From: Pseudomonas capsici
Lineage (GTDB): Bacteria; Pseudomonadota; Gammaproteobacteria; Pseudomonadales; Pseudomonadaceae
Length of the DNA: 64,000 nt
NCBI RefSeq assembly: GCF_017165765.1
Contig: NZ_JAFGZD010000001.1
Span: 124,001 to 188,000, forward strand
Direction of reading: 5' to 3'
In this document: positions 17,158-24,943 of the stretch, in pieces
Numbering within the stretch: the stretch's first letter is position 1
How the letters are laid out: each line of letters opens with the position of its first letter
Position numbers and translations under genes: made by a program
The notes under the pieces: model-generated
The model's input: the letters and a program-made list of their open reading frames with translations, nothing else
The model's database searches: none
What the model was told of the DNA's origin: nothing

Positions 17158-18813
17158 TTACAGCGCCATATCAGTCGCTGCGTTGCTTTCGCGTGGCTTG
17201 GCAGGTGTGGCTGCCGGAGCTGCTGCGGGTGCTGCAGCGCCAACGGCTGGAGGCGCTGGCAGTTGCAGGATTTCGCTGGTGTAAGCCCATTCCTTGGCAA
17301 CCTGATCAGGATGATCGTTCAGCTTGGTGCCGTAGCTCGGGATGATCTGGTGCAGCTTTTCCTGCCAGGCAGGAGTTGCAACCTTGTCCTTGAAGACTTT
17401 CTCGAGAACGCCCAGCATGATCGGAGCTGCGGTCGATGCACCTGGCGATGCACCCAGCAGGCCGGCAATGCTGTTGTCCTTGGAGCTGACAATCTCGGTA
17501 CCCAGTTTCAGGACGCCGCCTTTCTCTTCATCGCGCTTGATGATCTGAACGCGTTGACCTGCCTGCCACAGACGCCAGTCTTCTTTCTTGGCGTTCGGGA
17601 AGTATTCTTTCAGGGCTGCGAAGCGATCGTCATCGGACTGCATCAGCTGGCCGGCAAGGTACTCAACCAGCGGGTATTCCTTGATGCCGACCCGGGTCAT
17701 TGGCCAGACGTTGTGCAGGGTGGTGCTGGTCAGCAGGTCCAGGTAAGAGCCTTCTTTCAGGAACTTCGTGGAGAAGGTCGCGAATGGGCCAAACAGGATA
17801 ACGCGCTTGCCATCCAGTACGCGGGTGTCCAGGTGAGGAACCGACATCGGAGGTGCGCCAACCGAAGCCTGGCCATAGGCTTTGGCCATGTGCATATCGG
17901 CAATCGTCGGGTTTTCGGTCACGAGGAACGAGCCACCAACAGGGAAGGCACCGTATTCCTTGGCTTCAGGAATGCCGGACTTCTGCAGCAGGTGCAGTGC
18001 ACCACCGCCCGCGCCGATGAAGACGAACTTGGCGTCGGTTTCGGTTTCTTTACCGTCTTTCAGGTTCTTGTAGGACACGCGCCACGAACCATCGGCATTA
18101 CGCTTGATGTCTTCGACTTCGCTCGACAGTTGCAGATTGAAGTTAGGCTGGTTCTTCAGGTGGCCCACGAACTGGCGAGTGATTTCGCCGAAGTTCACGT
18201 CGGTGCCGATCGGAGTCCAGGTGGCCGCGATTTTCTGGTTCGGGTCACGCCCTTCCATCATCAGCGGAACCCACTTCTTGATCTGCTCCTGATCTTCGGA
18301 GTACTGCATGGCGCTGAAGAGAGGGTTGACCTTCAGGGCTTCATAGCGTCTTTTCAGGAACGAGATGTTCTTGTCGCCCCACAGGAAGCTCATGTGCGGG
18401 GTGTAGTTGATGAACGAACGCGGGTTTTTCAACACACCGTTCTTGACCTGCCACGCCCAGAACTGGCGGGAGATCTGGAAGGATTCGTTGATTTCGATGG
18501 CCTTGGAGACGTCGATCTTGCCGTCTTTTTCTGGCGTGTAGTTCAGCTCGGCCAGGGCAGAGTGACCCGTACCGGCGTTGTTCCAGCCGTTCGAGCTTTC
18601 CTGGGCGACACCATCAAGACGCTCAACCATTTCGATCGACCAGCCTGGCTCCAGCTCATTGAGCCAGATACCCAGGGTCGAACTCATGATTCCTCCCCCG
18701 ATGAGCAAAACGTCTACTTTTTTTGCTTCGGCCGCATGCACGGGCATGAAGCCCATCGACATGGCCAGGCCCAGCAGAGCCGTGTTCATTTTCTTCAACA
18801 TACTGTGATCCAT
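17158..18813 (-). CDS. mqo: malate:quinone oxidoreductase
   Basis: Oxidises L-malate to oxaloacetate and passes electrons to quinone, replacing NAD-dependent malate dehydrogenase in the TCA cycle of many pseudomonads. The 551-residue protein has the FAD-binding Rossmann motif [16 protein letters not shown] near the N-terminus and family blocks such as [17 protein letters not shown]. An apparent signal peptide ([21 protein letters not shown]) precedes the FAD domain, as in the long Pseudomonas form. ATG 18801 is an alternative start with a GGAT box. An Ala/Pro-rich tail ([12 protein letters not shown]) ends the protein. It is transcribed alone towards the terminator at 17121. Confidence 0.96.
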   Translation of the reverse strand: MDHSMLKKMNTALLGLAMSMGFMPVHAAEAKKVDVLLIGGGIMSSTLGIWLNELEPGWSIEMVERLDGVAQESSNGWNNAGTGHSALAELNYTPEKDGKIDVSKAIEINESFQISRQFWAWQVKNGVLKNPRSFINYTPHMSFLWGDKNISFLKRRYEALKVNPLFSAMQYSEDQEQIKKWVPLMMEGRDPNQKIAATWTPIGTDVNFGEITRQFVGHLKNQPNFNLQLSSEVEDIKRNADGSWRVSYKNLKDGKETETDAKFVFIGAGGGALHLLQKSGIPEAKEYGAFPVGGSFLVTENPTIADMHMAKAYGQASVGAPPMSVPHLDTRVLDGKRVILFGPFATFSTKFLKEGSYLDLLTSTTLHNVWPMTRVGIKEYPLVEYLAGQLMQSDDDRFAALKEYFPNAKKEDWRLWQAGQRVQIIKRDEEKGGVLKLGTEIVSSKDNSIAGLLGASPGASTAAPIMLGVLEKVFKDKVATPAWQEKLHQIIPSYGTKLNDHPDQVAKEWAYTSEILQLPAPPAVGAAAPAAAPAATPAKPRESNAATDMAL

Positions 18814-18845
18814 ATGATAAACGCCATCCGCCCTCCGGCTCTGTC

Positions 18846-18904
18846 TGTGGGAGCTGTGGCGTGTCGCATGCTATGCCGCATGCGACAAACTCTCGCACCT
18901 ACAA
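18846..18904. repeat. REP-like inverted repeat
   Basis: TGTGGGAGC-like start at 18846 and its inverse (TCGCACCTACA) at the right end flank a 9-bp stem, GTCGCATGC at 18863-18871 and GCATGCGAC at 18878-18886, with a 6-nt loop. The layout is that of a paired REP unit. It sits just upstream of mqo. Confidence 0.6.
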
Positions 18905-18943
18905 GGACTAGAGGTGGACATACAAGGCCAATACAATAACGCT

Positions 18944-19278
18944 TTAGACCTCACTTTCTATGTCCTCCTGCGCTGACTTCTTATCATCATTGGCTTCAGC
19001 GGCTTGAGTGACACATAGTTCTGTTGGTACGGCTTCCTGCGCAGCAAAGACATTCCCCTGCAAGCGCAAGCCATCCCCATCAGCTTCCTCACGGAATTTC
19101 GCCTCAGGCTCGGTATTCACAGACACATCTGTGGTGTCTTGTCCCTCATCAAGGCTGCCGTGACATGCCAGAGTGACCTGCGTGTCATAAGCTCATCATC
19201 GACAGACCGGGCGAGGGCGCGCATGCTGCCATGTTCTGGCGGGCGCTCCAAGTCGGCGATGACGCGACATTTTCGCAT
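18944..19278 (-). CDS. possible small ORF pair, unknown
   Basis: ATG 19278 is preceded by a strong GGAGG box at 8-bp spacing and encodes 53 residues (MRKCRVIADLERPPEHGSMR and on) to a stop at 19117. A second frame with GTG 19126 overlaps it and encodes a 60-residue acidic peptide (SVNTEPEAKFREEADGDG) to 18944. The two may be coupled small genes or one frameshifted gene. No family is recognised, and the region could be noncoding. Confidence 0.25.
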
Positions 19279-19708
19279 AATGTGAACCTCCGGTGCGAGG
19301 TGCCATCACGTCCCAGAGCCTTATCCTGCCTACGTTGCCGTGCCTGATGTCATCCAGAAACTGCTTTTTGTGCGCCGTTCACGCAAAGATCAGCGCGTTT
19401 TCCTGCAATCGATAGCACGCTAAATATTACTGAATGTATCCAGTATTGTTGCCTGATCGGCGATTAATCGGTCACAGAAGGGTGTTTTTCTGCCCCTTGT
19501 AGGCGTTTGAAAACCCCCGTCCTTCCTGTTTTCGGCCTGTCTGGCCCGAAGTTTAGGGCTGTGTCCTTTTCTATGGGTTTGTGATTGATGAGATCGGCTC
19601 ATGAGTACATTCAGTCAGCCCTTATAGTCATCAGGTCGCCAGATCGTTAAGTTCGCTTGCGCACAGATGGTGTGAGTTCTGGTCGGAATTTCGTGGGAGA
19701 GGGCTGTA

Positions 19709-20011
19709 ATGCATATCAATGCGATGAATGCATTGGAAATTCGTTTTATCGAAGACACGGACCCGCTTTTCGAAAGTCGCTTGAAGCTGCATATTGATCC
19801 GCTTCAGGACGCCTCGGGATGTCTTGGGTATACGTGCAGCCGTAGCCCCCATGAGCCTTGTCTCTGGCTTCTGAGCGGGCATTGGGCAAGTGCTTCTGAA
19901 ATGACGGAGCATTTCGCCGGTCCGGCCATGTCGGCGTTGATCAATTTCCTGATCGAGTCAGGCGCACACCTGACTTTTGCCAGTTTCACCACTCCTCAGG
20001 CTGAGCATTGA
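19709..20011 (+). CDS. small ABM-like (dimeric alpha-beta barrel) protein
   Basis: A 100-residue cytoplasmic protein with ATG after a GGGAGAGGG box. The pattern of a beta strand (LEIRFIEDTDP), helix, CLGYTCSRS, then WLLSGHWASASEMTEHFAGP and a C-terminal helix-strand recalls antibiotic-biosynthesis-monooxygenase-like dimeric ferredoxin-fold proteins, where the W-LSGHW-S-EMTEHF block is typical. Function is unknown. It converges with the Lrp-type regulator, with six bases between stop codons. Confidence 0.65.
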   Translation: MHINAMNALEIRFIEDTDPLFESRLKLHIDPLQDASGCLGYTCSRSPHEPCLWLLSGHWASASEMTEHFAGPAMSALINFLIESGAHLTFASFTTPQAEH

Positions 20012-20017
20012 GAGCGA

Positions 20018-20512
20018 TTATCTGGGGTTGGCCAGGGTCAGCCCGTTGGGTGGCAGCGGCAGGGCGGTCTTGTAAAGCACCTGCTTGAGAGCAAAGCTGG
20101 AGCGGATATTCGCGACCCCTGGAATCTTCGACAGATGATCCAGAATGAAGCGTTCCAGGTCCTGAATGTTGGCCACCAGAATCCGCAGCAGATAATCGGC
20201 ATCTCCGGTCATCAGGTAGCACTCCATCACCTCCGGGCGGTCGGCCACAGCCTGCTCGAACAGCTGCAAGGCTCCTTCTACCTGCTTTTCCAGACTGACA
20301 TGGATAAAGACATTGAGATGCAGACCCAGCACCTGCGGGTCCAGCAGCGTCACCTGGCCTTTGATCAGGCCTGCTTCTTCCATGGCCTTGACCCGATTGA
20401 AGCAGGGCGTGGGTGACAGGTTTACCGAGCGCCCCAGGTCCGCATTGGTGATCCCGGCATCCTGCTGCAGGCTGTTCAGAATGCTGATATCGGTTCGATC
20501 CAGTTTTTTCAA
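20018..20512 (-). CDS. Lrp/AsnC-family transcriptional regulator
   Basis: A 164-residue regulator with an N-terminal helix-turn-helix ([20 protein letters not shown], then [20 protein letters not shown]) and a C-terminal RAM effector domain ([19 protein letters not shown]). TTG at 20512 is chosen as start because GAGG lies eight bases before it and it gives the canonical MKKLDRTD start; there is no better ATG. It is divergent from the EamA transporter at 20655, which it probably regulates in response to an amino acid. Confidence 0.92.
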   Translation of the reverse strand: MKKLDRTDISILNSLQQDAGITNADLGRSVNLSPTPCFNRVKAMEEAGLIKGQVTLLDPQVLGLHLNVFIHVSLEKQVEGALQLFEQAVADRPEVMECYLMTGDADYLLRILVANIQDLERFILDHLSKIPGVANIRSSFALKQVLYKTALPLPPNGLTLANPR

Positions 20513-20654
20513 AAGAATAAACCTCTGCCAAATCGTGATTTTGCAGAGATTACATCTTTGATCCGATGGATTGATAGCCAAGAAGGGAGAAACTTTCTCC
20601 CGATACGCCAGTTAAAATTTTTCCCTCGAAGCGCTCGTTCAGAAGAGGGAAAAC

Positions 20655-21605
20655 ATGTCAGACGCAAGCAAGCACAGCGCCATGGTGACCGACTCGGCTC
20701 ATTCGCAGAGTCTGGTGTCTTCGCCCAAGGCCAAGGGTGTGCTTCTCTTGATCATGGCCATCCTGATCTGGGGCGCTAACTGGCCGGTCATGAAGGCTGG
20801 TCTTGAGCACATTACGCCTGTCTGGTTTTCAACCCTGCGCTTTGCGACCGGTGCGGCCTGTCTGCTGGCATTGCAACTGGTGACCGGCAAGCTGCGGCTG
20901 CCCACTCGCCAGGATCTGCCACTGATCCTGAGTGTCGGTCTGCTGCAGATGCTGACCTTTACCGTGCTGGGTGCAATTGCCATGACTCAGGTGCCAGCCG
21001 GCCGTTCTGCCGTTCTGGCCTACACCACGCCGCTCTGGGTCACGCCGATTGCTGTCATGTTCCTGCGTGAAAAGCTGTCCACGCGGCAACTGATCGGCAC
21101 ACTGCTGGGGGGCGTCGGTGTCTGTGTGCTGTTCAATCCTCTGACGCTGGACTGGGGCAACGGCGCATTGGTGAAAGCCAACCTGATGCTGCTGGCGGCC
21201 TCATTCTGCTGGGCCATGTGCATCCTGCATCTGCGTTACTCAAAGAACACCGCCAGCGCCTATCAACTGGCACCCTGGCAGATGCTGGTTGCCACTATTC
21301 CCCTGATCGCACTGGCTTACTTCACGGAAGGGCCTTTCACCGGCGATGGCTCGAGAACCTTGTGGGAGATCCTGATTTTCATGGGGCCTCTGGCTACAGC
21401 GTTCTGTTTTTGCGCGGTCAATGCCGCCAGCATGTGGCTTTCCAGTACCAGCATGTCGACAGCGATGCTCGGTGTACCGGTCGTTGGGTTGTTGATGTCG
21501 GTGATCTTTATGGGGGAGCAACTGACGATGACGTTGATTGTCGGGATCATGGCGATCATCGGTGGCATTCTGATCGTGACGGTCAAGCGTTCCAGCGCAG
21601 CCTGA
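20655..21605 (+). CDS. EamA-family (DMT) transporter
   Basis: A 316-residue inner-membrane protein with ten hydrophobic helices in two EamA repeats (LIMAILIWGANWPVMKAGLE opens the first). The family exports amino acids or other metabolites. Divergence from the Lrp regulator suggests an amino-acid-linked substrate. ATG 20655 follows AGAGGGAAA. The N-terminal 30 residues before the first helix are polar. Confidence 0.88.
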   Translation: MSDASKHSAMVTDSAHSQSLVSSPKAKGVLLLIMAILIWGANWPVMKAGLEHITPVWFSTLRFATGAACLLALQLVTGKLRLPTRQDLPLILSVGLLQMLTFTVLGAIAMTQVPAGRSAVLAYTTPLWVTPIAVMFLREKLSTRQLIGTLLGGVGVCVLFNPLTLDWGNGALVKANLMLLAASFCWAMCILHLRYSKNTASAYQLAPWQMLVATIPLIALAYFTEGPFTGDGSRTLWEILIFMGPLATAFCFCAVNAASMWLSSTSMSTAMLGVPVVGLLMSVIFMGEQLTMTLIVGIMAIIGGILIVTVKRSSAA

Positions 21606-21822
21606 TTGCCGCTATTGATCAAGCTGGCTCATGGCGGTTAGCGGATTAAGCCGGTTAATCACTGGCTCTTCTGGCTGATAGATTGGGCATGTCGTGTCGC
21701 CACAAAGGGATTCGGCAAACTCGACGCAGCCGCTTACAGAGTGGGTATGAGCCAGGCAGCTCCCTGTTTGACGTCCTTCATGCCCTCGCGGAGCGCTCAT
21801 CCATATAGATGGAGGACTGTCC

Positions 21823-22311
21823 ATGAAGACGCTCGCAGCAACAGCACTTTCCCTTTCTCTTCTGGCAGCCGAGGCTCATAGCGAGACGAGCCCGGTTGTG
21901 ACTGTCACTCAAAACGGCTCACAGCCTTCGGCCAAGGGGCCTGCGGATTATTTCACTGGCCAGGTGCGCGTGGATGCGCCTTTCAAGGGCACCGGCGATG
22001 CACGCGTCAGTGGCGCAACGGTCACCTTCGAACCGGGCGCTCGCACCGCCTGGCATACCCACCCTTTGGGGCAGACCCTGATCGTCACTGCAGGTACGGG
22101 CCTGGTTCAGCAGCAAGGGCAACCGATCAAAACTATCCGGCCCGGCGATACGGTATGGATTCCACCTCATACCAGGCACTGGCATGGCGCGACGGCGCAA
22201 ACCGGCATGACCCACATTGCGATTGCCGAGGTTCTGGATGGCAAGGTCGTGGACTGGATGCAACAGGTCAGTGATCAGGAATACGCTCAGGCGGCTGCTC
22301 TGGATAAGTGA
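21823..22311 (+). CDS. exported cupin, manganese hydroxynitrile-lyase-like
   Basis: A 162-residue protein with a signal peptide (MKTLAATALSLSLLAAEAHS) and one cupin domain. The metal-site motif reads TAWHTHPLGQTLIVTAGTG with a second block IPPHTRHWHGATAQTGMTH. GPADYFTGQVRVD, FEPGARTAWHTHPLGQT and DGKVVDWM are close to the small Mn-dependent cupins that include the bacterial (R)-selective hydroxynitrile lyases. Most of those are cytosolic, so the signal peptide is a distinguishing point. Biological substrate is unknown. ATG 21823 follows GGAGGA. It converges with the nucleotidyltransferase gene, with no gap. Confidence 0.85.
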   Translation: MKTLAATALSLSLLAAEAHSETSPVVTVTQNGSQPSAKGPADYFTGQVRVDAPFKGTGDARVSGATVTFEPGARTAWHTHPLGQTLIVTAGTGLVQQQGQPIKTIRPGDTVWIPPHTRHWHGATAQTGMTHIAIAEVLDGKVVDWMQQVSDQEYAQAAALDK

Positions 22312-22911
22312 CTACCGGGGGCCTGAAAGTCCCTGCAGAATCTGTTCTGGCGTATCGACGTCGCGCACGGTGCCGGGATCATCGGTTGCCATGAGGTCGC
22401 AAACCGACGCATTGGCTGCCAGCAGTGTTCTGGCACCCTGATCGCCTTCGAGCAGCAGCAACTCGGGCCAGAACCGGCGGCCTATGATCACTGGATGGCC
22501 GCGCTGGCCTTCATATACCGGCTGTGCGATACGCTGCGGGTCGGCCAGTTGCACAAGGCTGTGCAGCGTCGCGGCTTGCAGCCAGGGCATGTCGGCAAGC
22601 AGGACGGCGACTGCAATGGCGGGCGAGGGCATCAGTGCTTCGATACCGCTGGCCAGGCTGTGTCCCATGCCAAGCTCGGCCTGTTCGCTGCGCACGATGC
22701 AGACATCGGGCACAATCCCCAGCGCTTGTGCATCGTCATCGCTGCGCAGCACCACCCAGAGCTCATTGAAGGACTGTCTGGCAGTGTCGATACTGGCTTG
22801 CAGCATGCTGCGCCCGTCGGGCAGAAGCGCCCGGCGTTTGTCGTCGGCAAAGCGTCTGCTGCGTCCGGCAGCCAATATGAGGCCGATTACCTGTGGCGCA
22901 GACTCATTCAT
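22312..22911 (-). CDS. MobA-like nucleotidyltransferase
   Basis: A 199-residue protein with the NTP-binding signature IGLILAAGRSRRFADDKR at the N-terminus and the metal-binding LLADMPWL motif in the middle. It resembles MocA/CTP:molybdopterin cytidylyltransferases, which modify the molybdenum cofactor for xanthine-dehydrogenase-type enzymes. No molybdoenzyme gene is in the window, so the role remains open. ATG 22911 is chosen because AAGGA precedes it; the frame is open to 23013. Confidence 0.82.
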   Translation of the reverse strand: MNESAPQVIGLILAAGRSRRFADDKRRALLPDGRSMLQASIDTARQSFNELWVVLRSDDDAQALGIVPDVCIVRSEQAELGMGHSLASGIEALMPSPAIAVAVLLADMPWLQAATLHSLVQLADPQRIAQPVYEGQRGHPVIIGRRFWPELLLLEGDQGARTLLAANASVCDLMATDDPGTVRDVDTPEQILQGLSGPR

Positions 22912-23078
22912 CCGGAATCCTTGAGAGCAGGAGCAGAGTTGAACAGGCATCATAGAAGACGCACAAGGATTGATTAAGACCGCGAGCGGGATGCCGTCAT
23001 GAGCTGTTTTCATGAATAAGCGGGGGCATTTCAGGGCTGATGCCGATCAGGAGACTCTGTTTAAAAGATGGAAATTCA

Positions 23079-23100
23079 TGACCAAATCACAATATAGTCA
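23079..23100. promoter_or_regulatory. putative TetR operator upstream of tetR-type gene
   Basis: TGACCAAATCACAATATAGTCA lies 40 bp before the regulator start. Its ends (TGACCAA and ATAGTCA) are repeated in inverse order at 23765-23786, before the efflux genes. The pairing suggests that the regulator controls itself and the pump. Confidence 0.65.
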
Positions 23101-23139
23101 CTATTTATCAATCAGGGTCACGCAAGCCAGGCTGGAAAA

Positions 23140-23754
23140 ATGACTGAAAAGCAGAATGTATCCCCTTCGCGTGGTCCTTTGGATCATAACGTTCGTGACC
23201 AGATCGTCGAAGCTGCCACCCAGCACTTCGGCCATTATGGGTACGAGAAGACCACGGTGTCCGATCTGGCCCGCGCCATCGGCTTTTCCAAGGCCTATAT
23301 CTACAAATTCTTCGACTCCAAGCAGGCGATTGGTGAAGTGATTTGCAGCAACCGACTGGCTGCCATCATGGAAATCGTCGATGCCGCCGTTGTGGATGCG
23401 CCGACTGCTTCCGAAAAGCTGCGGCGAATGCTCAAGGCCTTGGTGGAGGCGGGCAGCAGCCTGTTTTTCCTGGATCGCAAGCTCTATGACATTGCCGCTG
23501 TCTCGGCCAGGGATCAGTGGCCTTCGGCCCGGGGTCATGAAACGCGGCTTCGGCAGTTGATCGAGCAGATTGTCCGGGAAGGCCGGGAGGCTGGCGAGTT
23601 CGAGCGCAAGACGCCGCTGGATGAAGTGGCCAATGCCATTTACCTGGTGATGTGGCCCTACATCAACCCCGTATTGTTGCAGTACAGCCTTGATCGGGCC
23701 GAAGAAACCACTGTCCATCTCTCGGCATTGATATTGCGCAGCATGGCACCTTAG
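23140..23754 (+). CDS. TetR-family regulator of the adjacent RND pump
   Basis: A 204-residue repressor with the N-terminal TetR helix-turn-helix (FGHYGYEKTTVSDLARAIGF, then SKAYIYKFFDSKQAIGEVI) and a ligand-binding C-terminal domain. It is followed by the two pump genes on the same strand after an 80-bp gap that holds its own promoter and a matching operator. It probably represses the pump until an inducer binds; the inducer is unknown. Confidence 0.92.
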   Translation: MTEKQNVSPSRGPLDHNVRDQIVEAATQHFGHYGYEKTTVSDLARAIGFSKAYIYKFFDSKQAIGEVICSNRLAAIMEIVDAAVVDAPTASEKLRRMLKALVEAGSSLFFLDRKLYDIAAVSARDQWPSARGHETRLRQLIEQIVREGREAGEFERKTPLDEVANAIYLVMWPYINPVLLQYSLDRAEETTVHLSALILRSMAP

Positions 23755-23764
23755 TCTGAGTTTG

Positions 23765-23786
23765 TGACTATTGACTTAATTGGTCA
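23765..23786. promoter_or_regulatory. putative TetR operator overlapping the pump promoter
   Basis: TGACTATTGACTTAATTGGTCA covers a candidate -35 box (TTGACT at 23771); a weak -10 (GAGAAT at 23794) follows at 17-bp spacing. Its reverse complement shares both 7-bp ends with 23079-23100. Binding here would block transcription of the RND operon. Confidence 0.65.
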
Positions 23787-23833
23787 CTAGAATGAGAATC
23801 TGGCTCTAGATATCCATCCGAGCCAGTGATCCC

Positions 23834-24943
23834 ATGTCCCGTCGCCTGCCTGTCGTTATCGCTCTCTGTTTATCTCCACTCGTCCTTACGGCGTGTGGCG
23901 ATGCATCAATCGCTCATGATCCACGTACTCAGGCGCCTGTGGTAAGGGTCGCCAGCGTGCAGGATTCAACGGATATTTCACGTTCCTTTACCGGTGTGGT
24001 CGCTGCGCGGGTTCAGAGCGATCTGGGTTTTCGCGTGTCGGGCAAGGTGCTTGAGCGTCTGGTCGACACCGGCCAGAGCGTCAGGAAAGGTCAGCCATTG
24101 ATGCGCATCGATCCGGTGGATCTCGGTCTGCAGGCGCAAGCGCAGCAAGAGGCGGTAACCGCTGCACGTGCACGGGCCAGACAGGCCATCGACGACGAGG
24201 CGCGCTACCGCAATCTGGTGGCCAGCGGTGCCGTTTCGGCTTCCACCTATGATCAGTTCAAGGCCGCGGCAGACTCCGCCAAGGCACAATTGAGCGCCGC
24301 GCAAGCCCAGGCCAATGTGGCGCAGAACGCCACAGGTTATGCCGTATTACTGGCGGATGCCGATGGTGTTGTGGTGGAAACCCTGGCCGAGCCGGGTCAG
24401 GTGGTCAGTGCCGGGCAAGCGGTGGTCAGGCTGGCGCGTGCCGGGTTGCGCGAAGCCATCGTGCATCTGCCCGAGACACTGCGTCCGGCTGTTGGCTCTG
24501 TGGCTCAGGCCAGACTGTATGGCAATGGCCGCGGCAGCGTGCCAGCCAGGTTGCGCCTGCTTTCCGATGCGGCCGATCCGGTAACTCGTACCTTCGAGGC
24601 CCGTTATGTGCTTGAGGGTGAGATGGCCAGCGCGCCATTAGGCGCTACAGTCAGCCTGCAGATTGCCAATGGCGGAGCGCAGATCCAGGCGCTGCAGGTG
24701 CCCATCGGGGCGCTTTATGACCCGGGCAGTGGTCCGGGCGTATGGATTGTTTCCGGTCAGCCCGCGAAGGTGGGCTGGCGGCCGGTTCAGGTGCTGGCCC
24801 TGCAGGACGATGTGGTGCGGGTAAGCGGTGATCTCAGGGTTGGCGAACAAGTGGTGGCATTGGGAGCCCATCTGCTGCATGACGGTGATCGGGTCTTGCC
24901 GGGCGCTGCGCTTGAACCCCGGGTTGCCGGGAGCCAGCCATGA
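23834..24943 (+). CDS. RND efflux periplasmic adaptor (membrane fusion) lipoprotein
   Basis: A 369-residue lipoprotein of the HlyD/AcrA family that links an inner-membrane RND pump to an outer-membrane channel. The signal ends in the lipobox PLVLTAC with Cys at residue 21. The lipoyl half-motif (SDLGFRVSGKVLERLVDTGQ and SVRKGQPLMRIDP) is followed by an alanine-rich coiled-coil hairpin (about residues 95-155), the second lipoyl half, and beta-barrel domains. Its stop overlaps the start of the permease by four bases (ATGA), so translation is coupled. No outer-membrane channel gene is in the operon; a TolC/OprM-type protein elsewhere is expected. Confidence 0.93.
   Translation: MSRRLPVVIALCLSPLVLTACGDASIAHDPRTQAPVVRVASVQDSTDISRSFTGVVAARVQSDLGFRVSGKVLERLVDTGQSVRKGQPLMRIDPVDLGLQAQAQQEAVTAARARARQAIDDEARYRNLVASGAVSASTYDQFKAAADSAKAQLSAAQAQANVAQNATGYAVLLADADGVVVETLAEPGQVVSAGQAVVRLARAGLREAIVHLPETLRPAVGSVAQARLYGNGRGSVPARLRLLSDAADPVTRTFEARYVLEGEMASAPLGATVSLQIANGGAQIQALQVPIGALYDPGSGPGVWIVSGQPAKVGWRPVQVLALQDDVVRVSGDLRVGEQVVALGAHLLHDGDRVLPGAALEPRVAGSQP

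Larger units (their letters stand above)
18814..19708. other. 895-bp gap, mostly without recognisable genes
   Basis: Contains a REP-like hairpin (18846-18904) and a weak pair of small minus-strand ORFs (18944-19278), listed separately. Nothing else convincing is seen. Confidence 0.55.

Noticed and set aside
17152..18939. 595-codon open frame on the plus strand
   Set aside because: Antisense shadow of mqo, which has full FAD and family motifs on the minus strand.
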